DNA from: DATDAH01 sp963845425
Lineage (GTDB): Bacteria; Actinomycetota; Acidimicrobiia; Acidimicrobiales; DATDAH01
DNA length: 64,000 nt
Assembly (NCBI GenBank): GCA_963845425.1
Contig: CAWJSC010000009.1
Span: 62,001 to 126,000, forward strand
Direction of reading: 5' to 3'
Both the position numbers and the translations under genes were made by a program. The notes under the pieces are model-generated. The model saw nothing but the letters and a program-made list of their open reading frames with translations. It did no database searches and was not told the DNA's origin. Of this stretch, positions 51,919 through 60,399 are shown in pieces; the first letter of the stretch is position 1; every line of letters starts with the position of its first letter.

Positions 51919-52275
51919 ATGACCTTGGAAGCGAAGAACCTCGATGCGCCCGAGGAGAGCCGGGCCTTCACCAACGGCCGGATGGACCTGGTGAACCTCG
52001 CCGGGGTGACCGTCGGCCGGGCGCAGTTCGAGCCGGGATGGAAGTGGTCCCACGACGTCAAGCCGATCGCGGGGACCGAGTCCTGCCGGGCCGCCCACAC
52101 CGGCTACGTCTTGGCCGGTCGGATGCACATCGTCATGGACGACGGGGTCGAGGCCGAAGTCGGCCCTGGCGACGCGGTGGTCATCTCGCCGGGCCATGAC
52201 GCCTGGATTGTCGGGGACGAGACCTGCGTGATGTTGGACTGGTCCGGCAGCGCGAACTACGCCGTGCCGGGCTGA
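51919..52275 (+). CDS. Cupin-domain protein
   Basis: The 118-residue beta-barrel protein shows cupin motif 1 and 2 elements (EPGWKWSHDVKP, HTGYVLAGRMHIVMDDG, VGPGDAVVISPGHDAWIVGDE). Metal-binding His residues are partly retained. Function is unassigned. ATG at 51919 follows a GGGGGG purine run; a longer in-frame start at 51856 is possible. Confidence 0.85.
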   Translation: MTLEAKNLDAPEESRAFTNGRMDLVNLAGVTVGRAQFEPGWKWSHDVKPIAGTESCRAAHTGYVLAGRMHIVMDDGVEAEVGPGDAVVISPGHDAWIVGDETCVMLDWSGSANYAVPG

Positions 52276-52365
52276 GCCGAACGTCGCTTCTGGTCGCGGC
52301 CACGCTGAGGGGCCTCTGAGAAGTCGATGAGATCGCGGCCCCGGCCGTTCACCTCGTGCGTCCCG

Positions 52366-52401
52366 CGACGTACGCTGTACTTCATTCGTACGACGGCGTA
52401 C
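52366..52401. promoter_or_regulatory. Promoter with four GTAC cores, putative metal-responsive operator
   Basis: GTAC occurs at 52370, 52377, 52388 and 52398. The last two frame a near-perfect 14-bp palindrome, GTACGACGGCGTAC. TACGCT at 52371–52376 can serve as -10, so a protein bound here would cover the promoter and first transcribed bases. No regulator gene is adjacent. Confidence 0.5.
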
Positions 52402-52415
52402 ACAGGGGACGACGG

Positions 52416-53978
52416 ATGACCACCGCATCGGGGACGCTCGGCCGCTACCTACGGCTGGTGTTCGTAGGCTGCGCTCTGGCGTCGGGCGCCATCCACTTCG
52501 CCGTCGCCGGCCCGCACTTCGACGAGACGATCTGGCACGGGCTGTTCTTCACCGTCGTCGCCTGGGCGCAGCTCACGTGGGCCGCCCTGCTGGTACGGAG
52601 GTCGCCCAATTCCCGGATCCTCGCCATCGGCGTCGCGGGCAACGCCGTGGTGCTCTTTGCCTGGGCCGTGTCCCGAACGGTGGGGGTTCCCCTCGGTCCC
52701 GAGCCCTGGACGCCCGAGGCACTGTCCTTCGCCGACATCATGGCGTCGGTCGCCGAAGGGGTGATCGTCGTGGGTGGTCTTGCGGTCCTGCTGCGGCCGC
52801 GCCTGGCCCAGGTTCGCCTCCTGCCTGAGGTCGGTGGGGCAATGGCCGGTGTCGTGCTCCTCGCGGTCGCCGGTCTGTCGACGCTCTCCCTCACGCCGGC
52901 CTTCGCGTCCGACCATCACAGTGGCGGCTCCGGTGGCCACGGTGCTGCTGCTGGGGCGGACCACCACGGGACCACGACGGGCGACACAGGAAGTACGGAC
53001 AGCACCAACACGGTGGCGGCACTCGGGGCGGAGGGCGCTTGCGACAGCGAGTCGAACGTCGCCTCCTACTACGAGGAGCTGGCCGGACTCGGGGCGACCC
53101 ATCACGCGGGCGGTGCGGGGGACACCGGCGGGTCCGGGCACCATGGCGGCGGTTCCACTGATGCCCCGACGTCACAGACCTTGGCCAGCTTCGCGGAAGA
53201 GAATGGCATCGAGGTCGATGCCGCCACGATCAACCAGCTCACCAGCGCCCTCGGCACAGAGCCGTCCATCCTGCTCCAGGCGGGTGGCGCAGAAGCGGGA
53301 GCGGGTGGGCCCTTCGTAGGCCTCGACGGTCATGGTGCGCCCCAGCACTGGACGCCCCTCACGGACCCGGCCGAGTGCGAGCAGCTGGCGGGCGAACTGG
53401 CATCGGCCCTGGCCGTGGCCGATGCCCATCCCACGGTCCAGGACGCCCTCGACGACGGCTACATCAAGGCCACGGGCTACATCGAGGGCATCGCCGCCCA
53501 CTACATCAAGCTGAGCACGCTCATGGATCCCGGCTTCGATGCCGCGCAGCCGGAGATGCTCCTGTACGACGGGGACCAGCCCGATTCCCGCATGGTCGGG
53601 ATCTCGTACGCGACCTTCTCCAACGACGTGATCGACCCCGGTGTGCACGGCTTCACGGGCCCGAACGACTACCCGCACAACCACGACGGCCTGTGTACGA
53701 TGGGTGGGCTCGTGGTCGGTGGTTCCTCGACCACCGACGAGGAGTGTGCGGCCCGCGGTGGCTCGAAGATCGGTGCTGCGCTTCAGATGATCCACGCCTG
53801 GGTCGTACCGGGCTGTGAGAGCCCCTACGGTGTCTTCAGTGCCGAGAACCCAGTGCTCGACGGCGCCGTCGGACGGGCGTCGACGCAGCCGGGCAGCGTG
53901 TCGTGTGCGATGACGGACTATCCCCTCGACAGCACGCCCGGTGTCCCTGCCGAGCTCGCGGCACCACCGGCGGGGTAG
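52416..53978 (+). CDS. Membrane protein with His-rich linker and unrecognised His-containing C-terminal domain
   Basis: The 520-residue protein has about five membrane helices (residues 10–160), a Gly/His/Thr-rich linker (SDHHSGGSGGHG, GADHHGTTTG, ATHHAGG) and a soluble external domain (about 310–510). That domain has recurrent His in QHWTPL, EGIAAHYIK, YPHNHDGLCT and MIHAWVVPGCESPYGVF, plus four or more Cys. I do not recognise it; metal (copper) binding is likely from composition and context. It is the first gene before the CopC/CopD-type operon. Ribosome-binding site AGGGG; ATG at 52416. Confidence 0.8.
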   Translation: MTTASGTLGRYLRLVFVGCALASGAIHFAVAGPHFDETIWHGLFFTVVAWAQLTWAALLVRRSPNSRILAIGVAGNAVVLFAWAVSRTVGVPLGPEPWTPEALSFADIMASVAEGVIVVGGLAVLLRPRLAQVRLLPEVGGAMAGVVLLAVAGLSTLSLTPAFASDHHSGGSGGHGAAAGADHHGTTTGDTGSTDSTNTVAALGAEGACDSESNVASYYEELAGLGATHHAGGAGDTGGSGHHGGGSTDAPTSQTLASFAEENGIEVDAATINQLTSALGTEPSILLQAGGAEAGAGGPFVGLDGHGAPQHWTPLTDPAECEQLAGELASALAVADAHPTVQDALDDGYIKATGYIEGIAAHYIKLSTLMDPGFDAAQPEMLLYDGDQPDSRMVGISYATFSNDVIDPGVHGFTGPNDYPHNHDGLCTMGGLVVGGSSTTDEECAARGGSKIGAALQMIHAWVVPGCESPYGVFSAENPVLDGAVGRASTQPGSVSCAMTDYPLDSTPGVPAELAAPPAG

Positions 53979-54007
53979 CCCGCTTCACCGAGAACTGTTC
54001 GCCGACG

Positions 54008-54013
54008 TACGCT
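54008..54013 (+). promoter_or_regulatory. -10 element, leaderless promoter of the 54020 gene
   Basis: TACGCT ends 6 nt before the GTG at 54020 and lies in a 12-mer, CGACGTACGCTG, identical to 52366–52377 upstream of the preceding gene. Confidence 0.5.
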
Positions 54014-54019
54014 GCGGTT

Positions 54020-54571
54020 GTGCCGACGAGGCGGTTGTGGTCGCTGCTCCTGTTCCCGGCGGGCATGTTGGTGGGCCATCAGATCGGCTACTGGGCGACT
54101 GCCCAGGCCGGTACGGCCCCATCACTGACCGGTGGTCATGACTACCTGACGAATCTGGCGGCTCTCGCGGTGCCGTTCACCGTTGCCGTCATCGCCCGTG
54201 CTTTCGTCGCCGGCCGGCGAGGTGAGGTCGTGCCGATCCGGGCGTTGGTGCTCGTCGGTCAACAGGTCCTCCTTTTCGTCGGGGTCGAGATCCTCGAGCA
54301 CACGCTCGTGGGCATCGACCCGATGCGGTCGATGACCGAGCTGTCCTTCCTCCTCGGCGCCCTCGCCCAGGTTGCGGTAGCGCTGCTCTTCTACGCCTTC
54401 CTGCGCCTGGTCAGCCGCGTCGGCGCCGCGGTGGGCGCCTCCCGGTCCGAGCGTCCGTTGGCGGCGCGGTCCAGTCGCCCGCGGCCGCCAAGGGCCATCG
54501 CCCGGTGGGATCTCGTCACCGGTTTCGGTTCCATCTCCCTCCGCGGCCCACCCTCCCTGCTCCTGTCCTGA
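54020..54571 (+). CDS. Small polytopic membrane protein
   Basis: The 183-residue protein has four hydrophobic helices (about 5–25, 45–65, 75–95, 110–135) and a basic Arg/Ser-rich C-terminus. HQIGYWATAQ and EILEHTLVG contain membrane-embedded His and Glu. No family is recognised. It sits between the His-rich membrane protein and the CopC/CopD-type gene, suggesting a role in the same metal process. Confidence 0.7.
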   Translation: MPTRRLWSLLLFPAGMLVGHQIGYWATAQAGTAPSLTGGHDYLTNLAALAVPFTVAVIARAFVAGRRGEVVPIRALVLVGQQVLLFVGVEILEHTLVGIDPMRSMTELSFLLGALAQVAVALLFYAFLRLVSRVGAAVGASRSERPLAARSSRPRPPRAIARWDLVTGFGSISLRGPPSLLLS

Positions 54572-54612
54572 CCGGTCGACGCCCCGCGGGCGTCGTGAAC
54601 CAGGAGCACGCC

Positions 54613-56203
54613 TTGTCCGCTGATCATCGCGGGCGCTGGCCCGTTGTCCTGGGGACCCTGGTGGCCGTCCTGGCCGTCTTGTGGGGACCCCTGGCTCTGC
54701 CGGCATCCGCCCACGCCACCTTGCTGGAGACGGCGCCGACCGACGACGCCTTGGTCGAGGTCGCCCCCGGACAGGTCGAGCTCCGCTTCGACGAGCCGGT
54801 TGATGTCGCCCCTGGGGCGGTCGCCGTCTACGACCCTGACGGTGAACGGGTCGACCGGGGGACCGTCGAGGAGGCCGATGACGGGGCGACGGTGCTCGCG
54901 GCGATGGATGCCGGGCCCGAGGGGACCTACACGGTGGCTTGGCGGGCCCTGAGTGAGGACGGGCACGACCTCGCCGGTTCGTTCGTTTTCCACGTCGGCT
55001 TCCAGACCGGCGCGGTGGACATCGACGACGGATCCGACAGCGCGACCGACGTGATGGCCTGGCTGGCTCGATGGCTGGGGCTGGTCGCCACCATCGTGGT
55101 CATCGGTATCACCGGCGTATCGCTACTGATCCCGGGCGACTCGCCGGCCCTGGCCCGCTTGCGGTGGCTCGTGATCGCCGCATCCGGCGTCGGTGTCCTC
55201 TCGATGGCCCTTCTGGCGTTGACCCAGGCGGCGGCGGCATCCGGCCGCGACCTCGCCGGCTCGCTCGGCATCGTGGTCGATGTGGCCAACGACAGCCGGA
55301 CGGGCCGGCTGACGCTGCTCCGGTTCGCATTGTTCGTGGTCGTGGCCGCGCTCGCTGCCATTCCACCCGTGTTCGCGCGCGAGGGCGGTGTTGTTGCTCC
55401 CGGGACTCGGACTTGTGCTGGCCGCCTCGGTGACGGGCCACCCGTGGACGGCGGACCCGAGGAGCCTGGCGGTCGGTGCGGACGCCGTGCACCTGGCCGC
55501 GGCGGCCATTTGGGTCGGGGGCCTGGTGGCCATGGTCGCCGTCATCGGGCTCATCGGCGACAGGGCCCGCCTGGCCACTCGGTTCTCGGCTGTGGCCTTG
55601 GGTGCAGTCGCGGTCGTCGCGGTCGCCGGCTCGATCTCCGCGATCATTCAAGTGAATTCGTGGTCGGCGTTGGTCGAAACGGGCTACGGCCGGCTGGTCC
55701 TGGCCAAGGTCGCGGGACTCGTGGTCCTGGCCAGCATCGGCTGGCTGAACCGTCGTCAGCTCTTGCCTGTGGTCACGCAGGTCTATGCGCCCCTCCGTCG
55801 ATCGATGCGGGTGGAGCTCGCCATCGCGGCTGTGGTCCTCGGGCTCACCGCCGCGCTCATCGGGCAGCCCCCTCCCCGGGTCACGGTGTCTGAGCCGGTC
55901 GACACCGAAGCCACGGTCGACGGTCTCACGACCCAACTCGTGGTCGACCCCGCTCGGGCCGGCACCAATGACCTCCACCTCTACTTCTATGAAGACTCGA
56001 CGCTTGCGCCCGTGGACGCCGTCGAGGTCACCGTGGCCATCGGCGAGGTCCCACCCCGGCGGGTGGAGATCACGCCGGTGACCCCGAGTCATGTATCCGC
56101 ATACGGCGCCTCGCTCTCGCAGCCCGGGACCTGGACGGTCTCGGTGACTGTGGTGCGGGGCGGTCAACCCACAACCACCGACTTCGAGGTACCAATCAGA
56201 TGA
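54613..56203 (+). pseudogene. CopC–CopD (YcnJ-like) copper protein, frameshifted
   Basis: A signal peptide ending ALPASA precedes the CopC copper-binding domain, whose mature N-terminus starts HATLLETAPTDDA; the conserved DGHDLAG also matches. CopD-like helices follow from about residue 150. At 55383–55385 an extra G breaks the frame; AREAVLLLPGLGLVLAAS continues in the +1 frame through more helices to a C-terminal YtkA-like domain. Joined length is about 529 residues, normal for CopCD/YcnJ copper-uptake proteins. The TTG at 54613 is 6 nt after AGGAG. Insertion versus sequence error is unresolved. Confidence 0.82.
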
Positions 56204-56796
56204 CTGTGCTGCGCAAGATGTTCCTGCTCGGTGTCGTGCTGACGACCGTAGCGATCGCCACCGGGGTGGTCTCGTCCTCCGCCCACGAGGGTGAGGGCGA
56301 ATTCGCCGTCGAGTCGGCCCAGGTCCGACCCGAGGGGGTGCGTTACACGGTGCGCTTGACCTGGACGAACGACGGCCACCCGGCGCTCGACGCCACGGTG
56401 ACTGCCACAGCCATCGCCCCGGACGGCACGGCCCAGACGCCCGTCGGTCTGTCGCCGTCGGACCAGGACGGCCGCTACGCGGGACTCGTCCCCCTTCCGG
56501 CACCTGGTCGGTGGACCGTTCGCTTCACCAGCGTCACCCCGGCGGGCACCTTGGAGGTCAACGAGCAGGTGGCCCGGCCGACGACCACCACGGCCCCCCC
56601 GACCACCACGGCGCCGGCCGATCCGGGCCCGACGCCCACCGCGACGAGCGTCGGGGCGTCACCCACGACGAACGCCCCGTCGGATGAGGGTGATGAGGAC
56701 GGCGGCAGCTCGGCTTCGGTGGTGTTCTTCGGCGTCGTCCTGATCCTCGTGGGTGGCGTCGTCCTGATCGTGTGGCGGCAGCGGAGGCGCTCGTGA
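56200..56796 (+). CDS. Secreted FixH/YtkA-like domain protein with C-terminal anchor
   Basis: The 198-residue protein has a signal peptide, an Ig-like beta domain (VRYTVRLTWTNDGHPALDATVTATA), a Thr/Pro-rich linker and a C-terminal membrane helix with a basic tail (WRQRRRS). The beta domain resembles YtkA/FixH modules found near copper and cytochrome-oxidase assembly genes. It overlaps copCD (ATGA) and the next gene (GTGA), so expression is translationally coupled. Confidence 0.75.
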   Translation: MTVLRKMFLLGVVLTTVAIATGVVSSSAHEGEGEFAVESAQVRPEGVRYTVRLTWTNDGHPALDATVTATAIAPDGTAQTPVGLSPSDQDGRYAGLVPLPAPGRWTVRFTSVTPAGTLEVNEQVARPTTTTAPPTTTAPADPGPTPTATSVGASPTTNAPSDEGDEDGGSSASVVFFGVVLILVGGVVLIVWRQRRRS

Positions 56797-58343
56797 GTCG
56801 AGCCGCGGCCGCTCTCGTCGCCGTGATCACGGTGGGCTTGGGGGTCGGCTTCCTCGGTGCCGCCCCCGCGGCCGCGCACGGCGGCCCGGGTGGGGAGGAG
56901 ATCCCCGCCTCCAACTACTTGACCTCGATCCAGGCGGTCGTGCCCCAGGTGGACGGCGTCGAGGTGGAGGTCATCGGTGCCGGGTGGCAACTCGAACTGT
57001 CCAATCGGACGGACCAGGACGTGACGGTGCTCGGCTATGAGGGCGAGCCGTACCTCCGGGTCGGTCCCGACGGCGTGTTCGAGAACCGGCGGTCACCCGC
57101 GACCTATCTCAATCGGGCCCGCGACGCCGGGATCGAGGTGCCGGCGGCGGCAGACGCGGACGCGTCGCCCGAGTGGCGGCGACTCGGCGGCGGCCGAACG
57201 GCAAGGTGGCACGACCATCGGGCGCATTGGATGGGCGGCGGCCCACCACCTTCGGTCCGGGACGCCCCCGGGGACGCACACGTGGTCCTGCCCGAGTGGA
57301 CGGTTCCTGTGCTCCTCGGCTCGGGCGAGACGATGGAGATTCGTGGTGATCTCCGTTGGATCCCCGGCCCCCCCCGTTGGCCGTGGATCCTCACCGCGGT
57401 CGTGGGTGCCGTCGCCGTGGCGCTGGCCGGCCTGCGATGGCGAGTGGTGCCGGCGGCGGGATGCGCCGCGGTCGCGTTGCTGTCGGCGGCGGCGGTCGAC
57501 ATCGTCGGGGTCTGGGCGGTGACGCCCGGAGGGCCGACCGCGAAGTTCGGTGGCGCGGCCACCCCGGTGATCGGCGTCACCGTGGCCATCGCGGGTCTGT
57601 TCCAGCTACGACGCTCGGTCACCGATGGTCTGGTGCTCCTCGGCGCGGTCGGTGCCGGGTTCGCCTGGTTCTTCGGCGTCGCCAACCTCGACTGGCTCGG
57701 GAGCTCCCAGCTACCGACCGGTGCCCCGACCGTGCTGGCCCGGGCGACGGTCGCGACGAGCCTCGGCGCGGGAGTCGGTCTGGCGGTCCTCGCCACGGTG
57801 ATCGTCGTGCGGGATGGACTGCCCGGACGTCAGGTCTCCACCGCGTCCGCGCCGAAGGGGGTCACGGTGACGCGATCGGTCAACCCGAACCCCTCAGGAC
57901 TCGATCGGGCCGTGGTCCGGCGGCACCGTCGCGTACTGGTCGGCGGGGTCGTCCTCGTGGTCGGCGCCGCTCTGGTGGTGAGCTCCTTCACCGACACGAC
58001 CGATTCGCCGGTCGCGGGTGACCCGGTGACCGGCGCCGCGTTGTACGACCGACTGTGTACGAGCGCCGCCCTGGCGGCCGACGACGATCCGGGCGCCGCC
58101 CGCGAGTTGTTCGAGGGTGAGGTCCACGGCCCCCTCCACGACCTGGCGGCGGCAACCACTGAGGTGGACCGGGATGTGGCATCGCGATTGCTCGAAGCCA
58201 AACAGGCGGTCGAGGCCATCCTGGTGACGGATTCCGCCGACCTCGACCTGCGTCTCGCGGATCTCGCCGAGGCCACCCGTGAGGCCTATGCCGTCACGGG
58301 CTCCGATGTCGTAGCCCCATGCCCGTCCGTAGGGCCGACATGA
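56793..58343 (+). CDS. Membrane protein with external beta domain, copper-locus type
   Basis: The 516-residue protein has a signal peptide ending PAAAHGG, an external domain (about 30–190) with a His/Gly patch (WHDHRAHWMGGG), about six helices (195–410) and a C-terminal soluble helical domain with VHGPLHDLAAA and two Cys. The family is not named, but such proteins recur in actinobacterial CopC loci. GTG start and 4-nt coupling on both sides. Confidence 0.75.
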   Translation: MSRAAAALVAVITVGLGVGFLGAAPAAAHGGPGGEEIPASNYLTSIQAVVPQVDGVEVEVIGAGWQLELSNRTDQDVTVLGYEGEPYLRVGPDGVFENRRSPATYLNRARDAGIEVPAAADADASPEWRRLGGGRTARWHDHRAHWMGGGPPPSVRDAPGDAHVVLPEWTVPVLLGSGETMEIRGDLRWIPGPPRWPWILTAVVGAVAVALAGLRWRVVPAAGCAAVALLSAAAVDIVGVWAVTPGGPTAKFGGAATPVIGVTVAIAGLFQLRRSVTDGLVLLGAVGAGFAWFFGVANLDWLGSSQLPTGAPTVLARATVATSLGAGVGLAVLATVIVVRDGLPGRQVSTASAPKGVTVTRSVNPNPSGLDRAVVRRHRRVLVGGVVLVVGAALVVSSFTDTTDSPVAGDPVTGAALYDRLCTSAALAADDDPGAARELFEGEVHGPLHDLAAATTEVDRDVASRLLEAKQAVEAILVTDSADLDLRLADLAEATREAYAVTGSDVVAPCPSVGPT

Positions 58344-59296
58344 CTGCCCGTCGACTTGTCGTGGCGTTCATCCTGCTCGGCGCCACGGCTTGCGGCGGGG
58401 GCGTAGATGATCAGGCGACGACGACGACGACGAACGCCCCGGTCGTTGCTCAAGTCGCCAGTTATGACCTGGCCGCAGAGGGACCCCAGCGGTTCCTCGT
58501 CGGGCTGCTGGCGGCCGACGGGGGACTCGTGGTCGGTGGCGATGTGGCGCTGTCCTTCCGCTACCTCGGGGAGGTGCCGGAGAACGAGGAGTCGGTAAGG
58601 CCGCCCGATCCGGTCACCGCTTCGTTCCTTCCCCTCCCCGGCTCGCCCGAGGTGAGCCGCGACGAACCGGGTGTCGGCGAGGGCGGCCAGGGTGGGGTCT
58701 ATGAGGCCGAGGGGGTCGTGCTCTCGAGTGCCGGGAACTGGGAGGTGGCCGTGTCCGGGTCCTCCGACGGTGAACCCTTCACTGCCACCGCGGCGTTCGA
58801 GGTCCTCGAAGAGCACCAGGTGCCCGTGGCCGGCGATGCCGCGCCGCGGACTGACAACCTCCTTCCCGGTGATCCGGACGCTCCGGTCGACGCCATCGAC
58901 TCACGGGCTGCACCCGACGGCACTGTTCCCGACCCGGCGTTGCACGAGATCACGGTGGCCGATGCCATCGCGTCCGGTGACCCGACGATGGTGGTCGTCT
59001 CGACGCCGACCTACTGCGTCAGCCGTTTCTGCGGGCCGATCACCGACAGCATCGACCAGCTGGCCCGTGAGGGTCCTGGCGGGGTCAACTTCGTGCACAT
59101 CGAGGTGTGGCGGGACTTCGAGGGCCAGGCTCTCAACCGCGGCGCGGCCGAGTGGATCTACCCGGACCCGTCCGTTGAACCAGCCGAGCCCTGGGTCTTC
59201 CTCGTCGACGGCGATGGGCAGGTCCTCGAGCGGTGGGACAACGTCGCCTCGGCCGTCGAGCTCACCGACGCCCTCAACGCGGTCACGGCGCCGTGA
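58340..59296 (+). CDS. Lipoprotein with thioredoxin-like (SCO-like) domain
   Basis: The 318-residue precursor has a lipobox (GATAC) and an external beta domain, then a thioredoxin-fold domain with TYCVSRFCGPITDS. This C-x4-C differs from the C-x3-C of SCO1 copper chaperones but lies in the same place. It probably delivers copper or reduces thiols outside the membrane. ATG at 58340 overlaps the previous stop by 4 nt; an earlier ATG at 58319 is less likely. Confidence 0.77.
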   Translation: MTARRLVVAFILLGATACGGGVDDQATTTTTNAPVVAQVASYDLAAEGPQRFLVGLLAADGGLVVGGDVALSFRYLGEVPENEESVRPPDPVTASFLPLPGSPEVSRDEPGVGEGGQGGVYEAEGVVLSSAGNWEVAVSGSSDGEPFTATAAFEVLEEHQVPVAGDAAPRTDNLLPGDPDAPVDAIDSRAAPDGTVPDPALHEITVADAIASGDPTMVVVSTPTYCVSRFCGPITDSIDQLAREGPGGVNFVHIEVWRDFEGQALNRGAAEWIYPDPSVEPAEPWVFLVDGDGQVLERWDNVASAVELTDALNAVTAP

Positions 59297-59433
59297 GCAC
59301 CCGGCGGCGGACCAGGGTCGAGCAGGACCTGGCGGCGAGGATCGTCCCGAGCCAGACCGCCGAGATCGACCACCTGCAGGACCTTCTCGCCGAGCGAGGT
59401 CTCGCCGCCGAGCCGCCAGTGGTGGCGGGATGA
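59293..59433 (+). CDS. 46-residue DUF305-tail-like minigene
   Basis: The short product reads VSTRRRTRVEQDLAARIV then PSQTAEIDHLQDLLAERG. The last part resembles the C-terminal helix of DUF305 proteins (four-helix copper-associated family). Its GTG overlaps the previous stop by 4 nt and its stop overlaps the next ATG by 4 nt, which argues that it is translated rather than random. It may be a truncated DUF305 gene kept for coupling. Confidence 0.55.
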   Translation: MSTRRRTRVEQDLAARIVPSQTAEIDHLQDLLAERGLAAEPPVVAG

Positions 59434-59984
59434 TCGACTGCGGCGTCTGGCGGGAGGCGATCTCGGCCCGACTCGACGGCGAGGATCCCGGCCGCTCGGC
59501 GGCCGAGATCGATCGGCACCTCTTGGGCTGCTCGGGCTGTAGCGCGTTCGCTCAGGCCATCCAGCGGCACCCGTCGCCCTCAGCGGTCTGGGGACCGACT
59601 CGTCCGCTGAGCCTGACCGACACGGGCCGCTGGCTTGCGCCGGCGCGCTTCCTCCTCCTCGTCCTGGGCGTTGTCGAGGTCTGTGTGGCACTGCTGGCGC
59701 TAGTCGAAGTGAGCGGGGACCATGGAGTGCGGGAGGCGGCGGCACTGGAGTTGGCGATCGGCGTCGGCTTCGTGATGGTGGCGGCCCGGCCTCACTGGGC
59801 GCCCGGCATGGCGCCCGTAGCGTTGGTCGCCGCGGCTCTGGTCCTGTGGTCCGCGCTGCCGGATCTGGTCGGCGGAGCAACCGGCCTCATCGCCGAGTCT
59901 CACCACCTGCTCGAGGTGACCTCTGCGCTCGCCGTCGCCTATCTGGCGCGGGCGGCGAATAGTTCAGTTAAGACTGTCTTGTGA
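59430..59984 (+). CDS. zf-HC2/anti-sigma-like zinc-finger membrane protein
   Basis: The 184-residue protein has an N-terminal anti-sigma-type zinc motif (EIDRHLLGCSGCSAF, H-x3-C-x2-C) and about four membrane helices. Zinc-finger anti-sigma factors bind ECF sigma factors, but no sigma gene lies nearby, so the partner is unknown. It closes the coupled operon; the DNA near its end (TTCAGTTAAGACTGTC) is locally AT-rich. Confidence 0.77.
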   Translation: MIDCGVWREAISARLDGEDPGRSAAEIDRHLLGCSGCSAFAQAIQRHPSPSAVWGPTRPLSLTDTGRWLAPARFLLLVLGVVEVCVALLALVEVSGDHGVREAAALELAIGVGFVMVAARPHWAPGMAPVALVAAALVLWSALPDLVGGATGLIAESHHLLEVTSALAVAYLARAANSSVKTVL

Positions 59985-60036
59985 GGTCGAGATCGGAGCG
60001 GCGATCGTTCGATGCCCGAGAGCCGGAGGTGATCCC

Positions 60037-60399
60037 GTGAGCGGTGCCATGCCCGAAGAGGCGAAGAAGCGTTTCGAGAAGGAGCGCATGGCCGGCCTCC
60101 TCGCCGATGACGTCGGGACGGCCTGGGCCGCGTTGGAACGGGCCCACATTCTCGCCCAACCCTGGGTGGTCCCACATGTGCGCAGCCATGTCGCGATGCT
60201 GCGTCTCGCGGCGCGGATCAGCGACGGACGCGAGGTTGCCGGGCAGCTCGTCCGCGTCGTTCTCGCCGGCCCGGCTTCTTTGGTCGGGCGCATACCCGTC
60301 GGCAATGACGGTCGGGCCCGCACACCCCTGAACGAGTACGGCGATGTGCCCGCCGACCTGGCCGCCCTCATGAAACCGGTATCAGGCGATGGCGGCTGA
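60037..60399 (+). CDS. DUF3703 family protein
   Basis: The 120-residue protein matches DUF3703: WAALERAHILAQPWVVPHVRSH, MLRLAARISDGREVAGQLVR and VGRIPVGNDGRA. The family is usually encoded next to cation-diffusion-facilitator or MerR/zinc regulators, with unknown function. A GGAGGT ribosome-binding site lies 6 nt before the GTG, and the next gene, a CDF exporter, overlaps its end by 11 nt. Confidence 0.88.
   Translation: MSGAMPEEAKKRFEKERMAGLLADDVGTAWAALERAHILAQPWVVPHVRSHVAMLRLAARISDGREVAGQLVRVVLAGPASLVGRIPVGNDGRARTPLNEYGDVPADLAALMKPVSGDGG

Noticed and set aside
48301..52275. Catabolic island centred on LLM oxidoreductase and amidase
   Set aside because: Gene overlap supports an operon, but the composition matches the core and there are no repeats or mobility signs.
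54003..54014. CGACGTACGCTG as a second copy of the metal operator
   Set aside because: It lacks the GTAC dyad and is better explained as the -10 of a leaderless promoter; the shared 12-mer may be coincidental.
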